Source of the DNA: Hyparrhenia diplandra
Taxonomy: Eukaryota; Streptophyta; Magnoliopsida; Poales; Poaceae
Length of the DNA stretch: 64,000 nt
Assembly: GCA_015847255.1 (NCBI GenBank)
Contig: JADLZK010010161.1
Location: 124,001 to 188,000, forward strand
Direction of reading: 5' to 3'
The notes under the pieces were generated by a model, which saw only the letters and a list, made by a program, of their open reading frames with translations, searched no databases and had not been told where the DNA came from. Each line of letters begins with the position of its first letter. Positions within the stretch are counted from its first letter, which is position 1. This document shows, one piece after another, positions 11,243 to 23,919 of this stretch. The position numbers and the translations under genes were made by a program.

Positions 11243-11699
11243 AGAGGAATGTCATCAAACATTTGGCTGCTTCCAGCTGCAAAGTGGTAAAGCTAAGAGA
11301 ACAAAACAGAAGAGCATGTATGAGATATTATATGAAATACCAAAGAAATTCAGTTTCATAACTACCATAATAATAGTGGTTTCAGTTATTTACATCATGG
11401 GAACCTAGTACAGAACAGAGACATGAAGAAGGGTATAGATGCCCCAAGAGGGTTCTACAGCACTATACAGGTTGCCTGAGTCATGTATGTTTTTGAAAAT
11501 CATATCAAAGAAGAAAACCAGTCGCATCACCAAAGGTTATCCTTTTAGAAGAAATTGGCATGTAATTTATGCTATTTAACCCCGATGACCTTAGCATAGC
11601 ATGCAACCTTCACAGTTCTGAAGCAACTTTTAGGAATATAGTATTTATACTTCATGCACCCTAAATAAAAAGAACGGTGAATCAACCTTTTTTAATAAC
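11243..11699. other. Low-copy host segment between CACTA-1 and copia element
   Basis: No reading frame is supported. On the minus strand a pyrimidine-rich tract ending 'ccactttgcag' (about 11277-11290) precedes CTGGAAGCAGCCAAATG and could be a splice acceptor with the start of an exon that ends at the CACTA-1 terminus. The rest looks intronic. The same host sequence continues at 18910-19366 and 30302 onward. Confidence 0.3.
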
Positions 11700-11834
11700 T
11701 GTTAAGTGTATGAGGCAGACCTGATCTATAGGCCCATCCATAGGCCCTATCTATATATAGCCATGAGGCTCTCTATATATGTACAACTCCTCTACTGGAG
11801 TGCTCATACAGTATGATTGCCAAGGTCAGTAACA
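11700..11834 (+). repeat. 5' LTR of copia element
   Basis: 135 bp, starting TGTTAAGTG and ending GTAACA. It contains a TATA-like CTATATATAG at 11751-11760. It differs from the 3' LTR by a few substitutions and short indels, so the insertion is not very recent. Confidence 0.85.
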
Positions 11835-11846
11835 TGGAATCAAAGC
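11835..11846 (+). promoter_or_regulatory. Primer-binding site (initiator tRNA-Met type, degenerate)
   Basis: TGGAATCAAAGC directly follows the 5' LTR and resembles TGGTATCAGAGC, the usual plant initiator-Met primer site. Confidence 0.65.
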
Positions 11847-12744
11847 TTTGGTTAGGGATTAGGATTAGATAGTCTAATTCAATCCACGATCCATTTTTTT
11901 TTTCTCCTTGGGATCACGGCCCTTGGTCGTGTTCTTCCAGTTGGTGCGGCATGTCGCCTTGCCCCTGATCCATCTTCGCCTCGTCGTGCGGCCGCCGCCG
12001 CGCTGATCGTCCATCAGCCGCGGCGCTCGCCGCCGCCTCTTCAGATCCGTCGCGGAGAAACGTCGTCCTCGATCGTCTCCGTCGCGGATCATCGTCGTTC
12101 GCCGTCGTCGTGAGGATCTTTTCTCGTCGTGCATTTCTCCGTCGCGCGCGGTCTATCGTCGCGCTGACCCTCTCCGGCGCGGGAGTCGTCCCTCGCGCTG
12201 TTCGGCGGGTCCGTCCGCCGTCAACAGCCGTAGCGGCGCTGTTCTCTCCGTCACAAGGGCCCATCCGCCCGTCAAGCGCGTCGCGCTGCGCGATCTGCCC
12301 CGCCCGCCCGTCGGCGCTGCCGCGACGCCTTCCGCGCGTTTGCGGGTCCGCCCGTTCATGCGTCATGGGTGCATCGTCGCCCGTCCGCCCGTCTCGTCTC
12401 CATCCGGCGCTACCTGCGTCTCCAAGCCCGTTTTGGATCGGGCCTTCTTCCTATCACGGAGGTCAAGCAGGCCCGTGCTTCGCCGCTGTACGGTCGCGAT
12501 CCGGTCTTCGAGAGATCGGGAGGAGATCGTCTCTACCCTTCGTCCGGGCGGTCATCCACTCCTCTCCGACCGCCCCGCTCTGCCGCCATCAAACGGAGGG
12601 TCGAAAGCAGAGGAAGTTAGAGGACGTTCTACACCTCAACAGAGGGGGCATCGCAAGTCTACTTCTTATACCCGCGTGGTAACAGATCGCTATCTCTCCC
12701 TCCTCATTGGTCACCTGTTAGCAAAGATTTTACATCATGGCTCG

Positions 12745-15700
12745 CCTCCGTTCAATGCAATTGTCATCCGTATCACTTTAGAGGGTCCAAATTATCCACG
12801 AATGGGCTTTTCAGGTGGAAACCGCATTAAGGGGTCATGGTTTACTTCATCATCTAACCGATAATGCTCCTAAGCTTAAAGAAGATGGTAGTAATGCTAC
12901 CGCAAGAGAAAGGATTGGGGTATCAATGATGGCAAAGTGATGGCCGCTATGATCAATAGCACTAAACAATCGATTATGAGTCTATCTAAGTTCAAAACTG
13001 CTAAAGCCATATGGGAAAATTTGAAGCAATGCTATGTACGGAGACAAGTGGGGCTCTTTTACATAGTCTTATGCAGCAAATTCATGTCGATGGAGCAGCA
13101 TGATATGTCCATTGACGAGTACTATTACGCTTTTTGATCGACCGATGGGATCATTGACTTCCATGGTACCGATTTGCTCACTGTTCCTTGTTCAACACAT
13201 AAATTTATTGAAAAGTTTTTCACTTATAAATTTGTCATGGGAGTCCGAGCTGAGTATGATTCCATCCGCATACCGGTTCTTACCGCACGTTCTTCCGATC
13301 TTACTATGGCAATTGCTTTGTCGGAGTTACTTGCGTAAGAAACTCGCCTCGAAAGTCTCCGTCCTCTCGCGGTGTCTCATAGTGTGTTGGCAGCTTCTCG
13401 AAGAACTTTTGCGCCCAATAGTACCTCCGAGAGCCTTGTAAGCATTGTGGCGGGACTAATCATCTCTCGAAAATTGTTTCTCTCATCATCCGGAGAAGTT
13501 GGCCGAGTATCGTGGCGCGGCATGCCGCTCATAGTGGTCGTGGTCGTGGACGTGGTAATCGGTTCCACTACTAGAGGCTCGCCGATTCTTTGCCTCCTCG
13601 ACTATTAGTGCTCCTTCGGATTGGGTGCTTGATTCAGGTGCTTCTTTTCATGTGACTTCGATCACCCCAGGTTGGTTGCCCGCAAGCCGGTCCCCGATGG
13701 CGCCTCTGTTCGGGCGGTGATGGTACATCTTGTCCTATCACTCAACAAGGTTTAGTTTGCAATAATCATTTTTACGTACCCAATGTTTCCTTTGTACCTC
13801 GGTTGTCTATGAATCTTATGTCGGTTGGTCAAATTACCGACCGTAATTGCTTTGTTGGTTTTGATGACTCAACTTGTTTTATTCAGGACCGTCGCGGCCC
13901 GGGAAAGTGATTGGGACTGGCCATCACCGTAAAGTTGCCTCTAGCCTTTACACTCTAGACACCCTACGTCTTCCTTCTTACGCTCCATCTACGGCTCATG
14001 TCTCATCCATCGTGTTGTCTTGACCTCTTCATTTGCCAAGTGGAATCATCGCCTCAGTCATCTTTGTGGGTCTCGCTTGTCCTCCATGATTAATAAGGGT
14101 TGCTTAGGTCATACCTCTATTGAGTCTAGCTTTGATTGTAAGGGTTGTAAGCTTGGCAAACAAATACAACTTCCTTACTCTTCTATTGTTTCTCGCTACG
14201 CTAAAACCTTTTGATCTTATTCACACCGATGTATGGTGTCGCACCTTTGCTACAAAAGGTGGTCATAAATACTATGTCATTTTTATTGATGATTATTCTC
14301 GCTATACATGGATTTATTTCATGAAACATCGTTCGCAATTGTGTTCCATTTATCGGTCTTTTGTTCGAATGGTTCACACACAATTTTCTACTCCCAATAA
14401 AATTCTTCGTTCGACTCTAGGGGTGAGTATTTGTCTGCTGCCTTTCGCCAGTTTTTGTCGTCTGAGGGTACACTTGCACAGCTCTCTTGTCCGGGTGCTC
14501 ATGCTCAGAATGGTATTGCTGAACATAAACATCGCCATCTCATAGAGACGGCTCGCACACTTTTGATTTCATCATTTGTCCCTTCTCATTTTTGGGGTGA
14601 AGCTATTTCCACCATTTGCCTATCTCATCAATAGGCAACCTTCATCTAAATTGTCTCGATCAATGTCCTAGTGAAGTACTTTTTGATACTCGCCCTAGCT
14701 ATGCTCATCTTTGAGTTTTTGGATGCACTTGCTATGTTCTCCTTGCACCTCGTGAGCGCACAAAATTGACTGCACAATCTGTTGAATGTGTTTTTCTAGG
14801 GTATAGTCCCGAGCATAAAGGTTATCGATGTTATGACCCTTCTTCCCGTCACATCCCATCTCTCATGATGTTAGCTTTGATGAGGATAGGCCCTTCTTTT
14901 TATAACCCTTCCACCAAGCCTTCATATTGTCCCACAGAGTCCACCTCCTTTTTAAGCCTTCCTTCAAATTCATCCACCGATGATGCCTCTGCATCGTCTG
15001 ATCTTCCTATTTCCATCACACCACCTTTGCCTTCTACAACACCCTCGCCTCCATCTCTCTTTTTCAAAACCACATATTACACGTGTCTTGGGCCGTCGTA
15101 CCTCCCGGCTTCTGTCTAGTTCTCCCACCATGGCGGTCTTGATGAGCCCGCTGCTGATGCTCCTGATAATAACATTGGTGATTCACATGTTGATGAGTTA
15201 CAGGTTGCTCCATGATATAATCTTCGAGACCGCGGTACCATTCAGCCTGCAGAAAAGTATGGTTTTCCCCATGTGAATACTGTTGTTAATGAGCCATCCA
15301 ATTATTAGGAAGCTTCTAGTATTCAAGAATGGCAGCTAGCTATGTCTGAGGAACTTGATGCCCTTGAGCATCAAGGCACTTGGGATCTTGTTCCATTGCC
15401 ATCGCACACAATACCTATTACATCTAAGTGGGTATTCAAAGTTAAGACCAAGTCGATGGCTCTATAGAGAGATATAAGGCTGTCTTGTTGAAATCTCATG
15501 TTTGGTTTTGGAAATTGATGACACACTTTGTTATGCTAATCCTTTGCTCTAAGTGTGACTTGAGAGATAGGATTGCATGGATGACGTGGAGCATGATGAT
15601 CATGAACATGGACGACGATGATGGACATGATGGATCATCAAGCTCGGATTGTCGGTTTGGAAGGAACCCGGAGATCAAGGCAAAGGTATACTTGATAGGG

Positions 15701-18700
15701 TTTTCTTTTGGTGATCAAGACATGATAGAGCGTGTGATCACATTATAGGATAGATGACCGACTATCAAGAGGGGATGCCACGGCTAATCCAATGAGAAAG
15801 TGCCTCTAGGTTCATATTGACTTGCATATGCATTTAGAATCTAGTGGTGACTTCGCCTTTGAAATCGTTTGTGAAATTGCTAACACACTTGCACATGGAG
15901 ATGTACACGTGGTGGTGTTGGCACATTTGCAAAAGCGGCGGTGGTTTGCGGGGTTGAGTTGGGTTTGGGAACCGCTCATCCTCCCGCCGAAGCTTGCGGC
16001 GGGATTCGGCGCTTTTGAGAAAATGAGATGCATATTTTCTATTGCGCCGGATGCAATTTGTCGGAGATTTCTTGCTAACCCTCGTGCTCAAGTTGGTATA
16101 CTTGTTGGGTAGCAAGTTGGAGCAAAGGTGACAACAAGATGACGTTTTTTCGCGAGAAAATGGCGGCCAGGACCCGTCGGCCGGATTTGGACCGACGCTT
16201 CGGTTTTGACCGGACGGTCCGGTCGGCGAGTCCGGTCGGGATTCCAATAAGCATGTTTTTCGGGCTCAACTTGGAGGGTCGGCCGGACGCATGGGCCGGA
16301 AGCATCCGGTCATGGCCGGACGCATCAACCGAAGGCGGTGGATGGGTCTTGTCATTTTGTGTGCGGGCGTTGTCTCTTGTGACCGGACGCCTTCGGTCGT
16401 TGCGACGGGGCCTTCAGACGGACTACCTGGTGCGTTCGATCGGCGAGTCCGGTCCAGACGCTAAACCCCCCAACGGCTATGTTTTTGAGTGGGCTCTATA
16501 TATACTTGGTTGGCCGGGTTTGTGAGCTCTCTCTTGCATATTTTAACACTCCTACACACTTGTGAGCTTGTGAGACTCCACTCCACTCATCTCTTCATCC
16601 TAACTTTGAATCTTGGGTGAGATTGAGAGAGATAGAAGTGCATTTGCTTGATTGCTTGCATCTAGAGGCACTTCATCCTTGGAGGAGCTGCGGGATTTGT
16701 TTCCTCTTGGGAATTTGCTTGGTTCCCTAGCGGCTTGGAGGTTGAGGCGGTGTTGAGCTCGATTGGAGCTTATTCGAGGCCACACCGGTGGACTTGTGAG
16801 GGGTCATTCCTTACCCCGCGGGAGATTCGTGAAAGGAGCACTAGTGGATTGCTCGTGGCTTGTGAATCCTCTCTTGTGATTGGTGTGCTTGAGCTCCCAC
16901 CGGGATTTGGCACCGTGTCATTAAGCTTAGCAACCATCAAGTGAGTGTATCGCCACAACGGGGGACTAGCGTGCCGGCAAGCACGTGAACCTCGGTGAAA
17001 AATCATCGTGTCAATCTTGTTCTTGCTCGTTGGAGATTTCATATTGATCACGGTGATTGGCTTCCTCCTCCACACATCGACGTCGGTATATCGATCACAC
17101 CTCCTCTAGTACTTACATTGATATACTTGTGTAGCTTTGCTTAGGTTGTTTAGTTGATTAGAATAGTTAAGCTCCTAGTGGTTAAATTAGTTAGCTTATC
17201 TTGCTCACCTAGGAGTAAACTAGCAACCTAGCAATTGTGTGGACTTAGAGATATTAGAATTGCTATATTTGACTTGTGGCTTGCATAGCTAGCTTGTAGC
17301 ACCGCACAATTTTGCTTCGCCATCTTATTTACTAACCGTCTTGTTAAGTGTTGTTTGTAGAATTTTTAATAGGCTATTCACCCCCCCCTCTAGCCATTAG
17401 GACCTTTCACTTGTTGCCGAGGTTTTCAAGCAGACTTCGGGGGTCTAGATTATGATGAGACTTTTTGCACTGTTGTTGCTCATATGACGACAAATCCGTA
17501 TATTAATTGCGATTCTTTGCTTCTTCTTCTTGGCCTATATCTCAAATGGATGTCAAAAATGCCTTTCTTCATGGTGATTTAACTAAAGAAGTTTATATGC
17601 AACCGCCCCCGGGTGTTGTCGCTCCTCCAGGATATGTTTGTCGTCTTCGTCGGGCTTTATATGGCCTTAAACAGCTCCTCGTGCTTGGCATGAGCGTTTT
17701 TGTCAGTGATACGAGCTGCTGGTTTTTGCCTAGTGACCATGATCCAGCTTTTATTTGTTCACTTGTCACCACGTGGCCGCACGTTGCTTCTTCTCTATGT
17801 TGATGATATGTCGATTACGGGGGGGATGACGAGGGATCACATTTCCCATGTGAAGCAACAACTCAACGCTGAATTTCAGATGTCCGAGTTGGGTCCTCTC
17901 GATTACTTCTTAGGCATTGAGGTCAAGCAATCTACTAAGGGATATCGCGTCTGTCCCGCCTAAGTACATACAAGATCTTATTACTGTTGGGGCATAACCG
18001 ATAGTCGGCTGGCTGCCACACCCATGGATCTTCACCGCCAGCCTTCCGGTCCCACTAATGGGGTACCTCTTAAGGATCCCTCTCAATATCGACATATTGT
18101 GGCCAGCCTTGTCTATCTCACCGTCACCGGGCGGATATTGCTCATGCATCCCGTATTTTGAGTCGCTTTGTTTGTGCCCCAACCTCTGTTCATTTTGGAC
18201 ATTTACTTCGCGTGCTACGCTACTTACGAGGGACGTCATCTCAAAGTTTACTCTATGCGCATGATAGTTAAACCCCGACTTCATGCTTACTCGGACTCCA
18301 CTTGGGCGAGTGACCCGACAGATCGTCATCCATCACTTTGGGTATTGTATTCTTCTTGGATCTTCTCTGTTGCACGAAGTCCAAGAAACAAAGCATCAGT
18401 ATCTTGTTCTAGTGCGAGAAGCGAGCTTCGAGCACTTGCAACTACTACCGCTGAAATTGTATGGCTTCGATGGTTGTTGGCTGATTTTGGGATTTCTTGT
18501 GATGTTGCCACACCTCCCTGTGTGATAACACGGGGCCATCCAAATTGCTAATGATCCCGTGAAGCATGAACTTACAAAGTATATCGGTGTGGATGCTTTC
18601 TTTTACTCGATCTCAATGTCATCGAAGACTATTTCTCTCCAAAGATGTGCCTTCAGAGTTACAATTGGTCGACTTTTTCACTAAAGCACAAACTCGAGAG

Positions 18701-18770
18701 CAAAGCATCGGCTTCACTTGATCAAACTCAATGCCGCAAATCCTCCACTTCCACCTTGAATTTGAAGGGG
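12745..18770 (+). pseudogene. Copia gag-pol, frameshifted and split by a solo LTR
   Basis: Domains appear in copia order across shifting frames. Gag (UBN2-like) spans about 12780-13400: EGPNYP..W, KTAKAIWENLKQCY. Protease has DWVLDSGASFHVT at 13618-13656. The pre-integrase zinc region lies at 14022-14200 (WNHRLSHL, CKGCKLGK). The integrase core spans 14215-14640: LIHTDVW, FIDDYSRYTW, FWGEA. Reverse transcriptase starts at about 15330 (ALEHQGTWDLVP, KWVFKVK). It breaks at 15488 where the solo LTR enters and resumes at 17410, with SQMDVKNAFLHGDL (about 17535) and catalytic YVDDM (17797-17811). RNase H lies at about 18290-18500 (YSDSTWASDPTDR, SSARSE). Numerous single-base shifts and stops are present. 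The 5' leader (11850-12740) is GC-rich and non-coding. Confidence 0.82.
15489..17409. mobile_element. Solo LTR (1,921 bp) nested in copia reverse transcriptase
   Basis: It begins TGAAATCTCATG and ends GGACCTTTCA. The flanks carry a perfect 5 bp target duplication, CTTGT (15484-15488 and 17410-17414). Removing the insert and one CTTGT rejoins the host copia frame at RYKA-LVARGF. A TATA box, CTATATATA, lies at 16496-16504. No primer site, polypurine tract or internal coding region is present, so this is a single LTR left by recombination between two LTRs. The length and the 'caccccccctctagccattagg' end suit a large LTR of a Maximus/SIRE-like copia or a large gypsy family. The family is not certain. 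Confidence 0.88.
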
Positions 18771-18771
18771 G
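18758..18771 (+). promoter_or_regulatory. Polypurine tract of copia element
   Basis: GAATTTGAAGGGGG lies immediately before the 3' LTR, the usual plus-strand primer position. Confidence 0.75.
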
Positions 18772-18909
18772 TGTTAAGTGTATGAGGCGGGACCTGATCT
18801 ATAGGCCCATCCATAGGCCCTATCTATATATAGCCATGAGGCTCTCTATATATGTACAACTCCTCTACTAGGAGTGCTCATACAAGTGTGATTCCCAAGG
18901 TCAAGAACA
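18772..18909 (+). repeat. 3' LTR of copia element
   Basis: 138 bp, TGTTAAGTG to GAACA, closely matching the 5' LTR. TTAAC follows as target-site copy. Confidence 0.85.
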
Positions 18910-19366
18910 TTAACATGTATAAAAAATACTACTACAGAGTTAACATATGAGGAAGCAAAGCATGGCCTCTATAGTTGAAAATGACTACACAAACTAATCA
19001 AAGAATAAGCCTAATGACCATAATTTATTCGGTGGTATGGTGCCAAACCCATGAATCAAGCTTAAGTTGAGGACAAAATTTTGTCCAGTCACCCTTCCAA
19101 ACTGCCACTTCCCCTCAAATATCGAAATTTCTCTTCCTAAACCAAACCAATTGGCTTGACTTTGACAATTCATTTGTTTTTGAGATTAGAACAAATTAAA
19201 CTTGACCTTGTGTCACAATTTAATCCACTTTCAACTACTGAATCTCATAAGGGAGAGAGGGAAAAGAAAGGCTCTTTGGAAACACAATGAATTTTAGCAA
19301 CCTCGAAAGTCGCCAATCACGGGTGTAGACTAAAGATTATTATTATTATTATTATTATTTGTGAAA
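18910..19366. other. Low-copy host segment with (ATT)n microsatellite
   Basis: Non-coding. A run of about eight ATT units (19336-19360) precedes the CACTA-3 insertion site. This continues the host sequence interrupted by the copia element and then by CACTA-3. Confidence 0.4.
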
Positions 19367-19384
19367 CACTAGTAACGAATTGAT

Positions 19385-19565
19385 TTTTGCGAGCGGGGGC
19401 CGGATCTTTTTCCGTGGGGAAGCAATTTGCACCCGCCACGTAAATGATCTCGCCCCCGCCGGCTTCCGGTGCCGCTCTTTTTACGTGGCGGGCGCGGTGC
19501 GCGCCCGCCACGCGTCTACTTTTTTTGCGTGGCGGGCATATTAGGGCGCCCGCCACGCAAAAGGC
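19385..19565 (+). repeat. 5' subterminal repeats of CACTA-3
   Basis: CACGTAAA, GTGGCGGGCG and CGCCCGCCACGC words occur in both orientations, forming small hairpins. The corresponding right-end array is at 30125-30301. Confidence 0.75.
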
Positions 19566-19569
19566 CGCC

Positions 19570-19580
19570 GCCTATATAAC
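19570..19580 (+). promoter_or_regulatory. TATA box of CACTA-3 transposase gene
   Basis: CCTATATAACG lies just inside the 5' subterminal repeats and about 500 bp before the transposase frame, where an En/Spm promoter is expected. Confidence 0.5.
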
Positions 19581-19794
19581 GGGACGGCCGCCTCTTCATC
19601 TTCTCCACGAACTTCCTCTTCCAACTCTTGTGGGGGGAGGTTTTGATCCAAAAACCGACAAAAACTTTGATTTGGGTGTTTTGGCTTTCATTTGGTGGAG
19701 GAGAAGACACTAATTGGTCAGTTAATGCCTCTTTTGATCTTTCTTTCCCTCTTTTTCATCCCTCTCTAAATCTAGAGACACATGAGGAGAGAGA

Positions 19795-19995
19795 AAACTG
19801 CCTTTTCTCTAGATCTAGATCTATGGTGGAACTTTTTTTTTTTTGGTTTGGAGGAGATAGAAAGCGCCTTTCTCTAGATCTAGATCTCGGTGCAACTTCA
19901 TCTCTTTTTTTTTTGGTTTTGGAGGAGAGAGAAAACGCCTTTCTCTAGATCTAGATCTTTGGTGGGACTTCTTCTCCTTTTTTTTTTTGGTTTGA
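19795..19995 (+). repeat. Three tandem leader repeats of 65-71 bp
   Basis: Units start CTCTAGATCTAGATCT at 19807, 19872 and 19943. Each is followed by a T-run and TTTGGTTTGGAGGAGA. They lie in the untranslated leader of the CACTA-3 transposase gene. Confidence 0.8.
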
Positions 19996-20073
19996 GTACT
20001 ATGTAACGGCACTAATTAGCTTTTTGGAAGAGCAGGGGATCGATCGGGATGGAGAGGCACCGAGCCCAATTGG

Positions 20074-23000
20074 ATGTATGAGATGAAGAGGGTTGATGAC
20101 GAATACTTTGATGAGGTGAAGAAGTTTGTTGCTCGGCGGCGACCTGGCGAGATAATTCAAAAAGAGGCCGATCATCCGTCCGTGCGCAAAATGCAAGAAT
20201 CGAAAGCGTTCTCGACACCGCCGATGCGATCTCACCTAATCATGCATGGCTTCGTCGGTGACTATTTGTCCGGACTTTTCACGGCGAAGAAGTTCCACCC
20301 TTCGATCCACCGGTCGATCCAAGCACGAGGCGGTCCCCTACCGATGCGGTACGAAAGTCCACCACCGGTCCAATTCCATCGATTTGTTCGAAACCACGGA
20401 CGACGTCGGCGATGACGGCGATGACGGTGGTGGTGGTGGAGGGGACGGCGGCGAGAGGAGAATCCTATGACGCGGCTCGAGGATGTCCGGTTTTTGAAGA
20501 TTTGGTCAACCGAGATGTTTGGGTGCCCGAGATGGTTGGAAAACTTCAAACGGATGAAGCGGTAGCAGTTGATCCTCTTTACAAAGACAGTCCGGAGGGT
20601 TGCACCTACCGAAGTTTTACCCGAACTTGCCGATGTTGAAGTCTCGCCATGGTCGGGTCCGACACTAGCTTCAATGAGCTCGTAAGTTACCCCGGCCTCG
20701 ACGTATCCATCGCCTAACAAGGTTCCCCGCTAGCACGTATCGCGCTAAGAAGTTGATCCGCCCAAAGTGGCGATGAAAGTGAAGAAGTTCGATGCCCGCC
20801 CCAACCATCGTATCCTATATCGGGCGACAAGACGAGAATTTGACCGGCTTGTCCGCAGACTGCGGGCGCTTAGTCGATACAAGCGGAATGCCGGATGTCG
20901 CGTGGACGATGACGCCGATGAGGAAACGGGACGGGCGAGAAAGAAGAAGAAGGGGGCGAAGAAAACTAGTGCGGCCGCCGAAGAAGATCATGTCAACGCA
21001 GACGAGGAAGAGGAAGGTTACACGCAGAGGAAACGTCCCGTCAATGCCAATGTGGTACCTTAGGTCGCGATCGCTGCGGGCTCTCTATGGGAACCCCGAG
21101 GATGCTAAGCACATGGCGTGGCTTGCATCTAGCGATCGTGTGAAGGATGACGGAAATCTACGGCACCCTTCGGATGCTAGCAAATGGCAAGACTCGGCGC
21201 CGCCTACCCCGACTTTGCGAGAGGAGCCGAGAGCGTTCGGTTCGCATTGAGTACCGACGGAATGAACCCATTCGGTGACTGAGCAAGCACGCACAAAGAC
21301 GTGGCCTGGTCGTCCTCACCATGTACAATCTACCTCCACATCTTTGTCAAAAGCGCAGGTATGTTTTGCTCACCATGCTCATTTACGGGACCGAAGCGGC
21401 CCAAGAACGATATAGATGTGTTCCCCGGAGCCGTTCATGGAGGGAGATGGAGGTACTTGTTTTTGATGATGGGGTCAAGCATGTTTGATGCGTACCCCGC
21501 AAGGAGAAGTTCACTCTTCGTGCCATCATCTTTGTCACCATCACCGATTACCCCGGCCTGTTTTCATTATCGGGCGATTAAAGGGAAGACCGCTGTGTAG
21601 CTTGCATTGAAGAAACCACCGCTCCACTTACCCGAAGGGATCGGCAAAATCGTGTACATGGAACACAGGGCGCTTCCTCTGCAGCAAGCATAGGTACGTA
21701 GATCCAAAAATGAATGTGTACTTTTGACAACAAGGGCGAGTTGAAACCTCACCGGCACCGACTAGTTATGGTCCGAAGGTGTTTGACATGGTGAAGGACT
21801 TGGAGTGCGAGTTTGGAAAGAAGAAGAAGAAGAAAGACGATGATAAGGAAGACGGCACCTCCAAGACAAAGAAGCGAAAGAGGGATAAACCGGAGGAAGG
21901 AGCGCCTCCACTGTAGTTCCTTTCAAGAAGAAGTCAATCTTCTTCAAGTATCTAAAGTACTAGAAGATACTGCATACACCCCACGCGATCGATCAGATGC
22001 ACCTTGAGAAAAATGTCTTCGAAAGCACGATCGGTCTCCTGATGGATATCAAGACCAAGACGAAGGATGGTGTGAAGTCACCTCAGGATCTTGTTGACAT
22101 GGGCATCCGACCGAAAATTCACGCTACACGGCTTCCGAGCGGTAAAGTCGAACTCAGTGCGGCCTACAACCCTAACGGCGGCGAGAAGTTGGCTATGTGT
22201 CGGTTGATGCGGGGTATCAAGGTACCGAGCGGGTTTCTCTTCCAACATCAAGAGTCCGGTATCCATGAAAGACCTCACAATGACGAACTTCAACGCCACG
22301 ATGCTCACATCATCCGACGGTGTTCCTTCCAATTGTGATCAAAGTCGTTCGTCCAAAATACGTGAAGATGGTGGTCACAAGGATTTCATACTTCTTTAAC
22401 CAAATCAACGTAAGGTAATTGCCAAAGCAGATCCGCCGAATGGCCGAAAGAGTTCATTTGAAACAATGTGCCGGATAGAGATGTGTTTCCCACCGTCGTT
22501 CTTCGACATTATGCCACACGATGATGCACATGGTTGATCGATTGAACAATTTGGGACCCGTGTACCTACAAAGGCGATGTGGACCACCGAGCGACTAATG
22601 TCTACCCTCAATCGATTCAATCATAACCGGCGCTTACCTGGAGGGCTCTATGATCGAGGCATACACAAGCCGAGGAGGCCGTGAAGCGGGTGTGTGAAGT
22701 ACATAAAAGATGGGAGGGCTATTGGGCTTCCGGTGCATCAACATGAAGGAAGAACCTCGGGGGATGGGGTCTTGCGGGGCGAAAAGCACGCACCGACATA
22801 CATAGGGACAAAGTGCTAGACGCTCACTACAAAGCATCCTTCATCAATTGGTGATCATGGACGGATACGTGAAAAAGCACCTCAAAGAGCTCCGCCGTGC
22901 AAGTAGCAAAGCGCAAGAACCGTCCGAAGAATTTGGGCAGAAGAAGGAACACAAGAGCACTTTCCTCCGGTGGCTCCAAAAGCGTAACATTCCCCGTGAG

Positions 23001-23615
23001 ATGATGCGAGGCGTGAAGAAGCTTGTGTCGGGGCCGTCCATGCAGTCACCACGTGGCAAGGGTATGATGTCAACGGGTACGGGTTCCACACAAAAGAAAA
23101 GGACAAGAAGAGTGCATCACAGAACAGCGGTGTTCGATATGAGGGCAGGGACGGCGTGGCGGGGAGAAGATGACATGCTTCGCACAAGTCGAAGAAATAT
23201 GGGAACTTGACTACGGCGGTAACCTACTGTGTAATTGTTTTCCGTTGCGGTGGGTCAAGCCTTGGCGATTCTAGTGGACGATTTTGGGCTAACCACCGTG
23301 AACCTTCAAAGTGTCTAGTACAAAGATGATCGGTGGGTGCTTGCATCGATGTCGCACAAGTAGCCTACTACATGAACGCGGAGAACATAAATAGACATAT
23401 TGTCGTGGCGGGAAAGCGCCCGGATCGTGGGGGCGATGGGGTCGAGTCCCGAAACATACAACAACTATGATGAGTTCAAGCTCTTTACTGATTTTCCAAA
23501 AAAAGATGAAGGCACCGGAGGACGAATCAATCCCGACAAGACTAAAATGATGCCATGGACCCGCCCGATGGCGAGAAGAAGACCACCAATGCACCGGCAC
23601 CAAAATGATATGTAA
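20074..23615 (+). pseudogene. CACTA-3 TNP2-type transposase (Transposase_21 / DUF4218 / DUF4216)
   Basis: Domain order fits plant TNP2. An N-terminal region begins near MYEMKRVDDEYFDEVKKFV (20074), with MRSHLIMHGFVGDY at 20224. The TNP2 core (PF02992) includes QMHLEKNVFESTIGLLMDIK (about 21991-22050) and a LRGIKVPSGF-type motif written RGIKVPSGFLFQ (about 22210). DUF4218 is seen as CFPPSFFDIM (about 22487-22516) and LGPVYLQRRC. DUF4216 spans about 23000-23300. An acidic/basic stretch at 20930-21030 (RKKKKGAKK) could be a nuclear signal. Frames shift at least ten times. The catalytic DDE residues cannot be assigned with confidence. It is likely inactive unless the shifts are assembly artefacts. 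Confidence 0.78.
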
Positions 23616-23919
23616 TTGCGGTTATTCTCGATGTAAACAATAGTCAAAAAAACAAATATCTCACACAGAGTGTCGAGGAAACTACAAGGGGAGACTAGTG
23701 TTTTTGAACTACACTTTTGTAATAATTTCTCGTGCCAAAAATTACCTATATATGAAATATAGATCTTGATGAGTTATGAAGTTTCCGTATTCATGACTAT
23801 TTGAAACTTGGGCGTCTAGGGCTTGAAATGTCGTCCGAATGTGTAAAAATTCAAATTTCAAATTTCGCGTGAAAAGTTCGAAAAATGAAAAGTTGACACT
23901 TGGCGGGCATCCTAACCAT
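23616..23919 (+). other. 3' end of CACTA-3 transposase gene
   Basis: AT-rich, no frame. The likely 3' UTR of the transposase transcript before the minisatellite. Confidence 0.35.

Larger units (their letters stand above)
11700..18909 (+). mobile_element. Ty1/copia LTR retrotransposon with short LTRs
   Basis: LTRs at 11700-11834 and 18772-18909 flank a primer-binding site, a gag-pol region in copia order (gag, protease, integrase, reverse transcriptase, RNase H) and a polypurine tract. The flanks read ATAAC at the left and TTAAC at the right, a 5 bp target duplication with one mismatch. Without the nested solo LTR and its extra target copy the element is about 5.28 kb, normal for copia. Frames are broken, so it is inactive. 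Confidence 0.88.

Noticed and set aside
15822..16525. Open frames within the 1.9 kb solo LTR
   Set aside because: LTR sequence with no gag or pol similarity. A TATA box lies just beyond the longest frame, and TG/CA ends with a target duplication define it as non-coding LTR.
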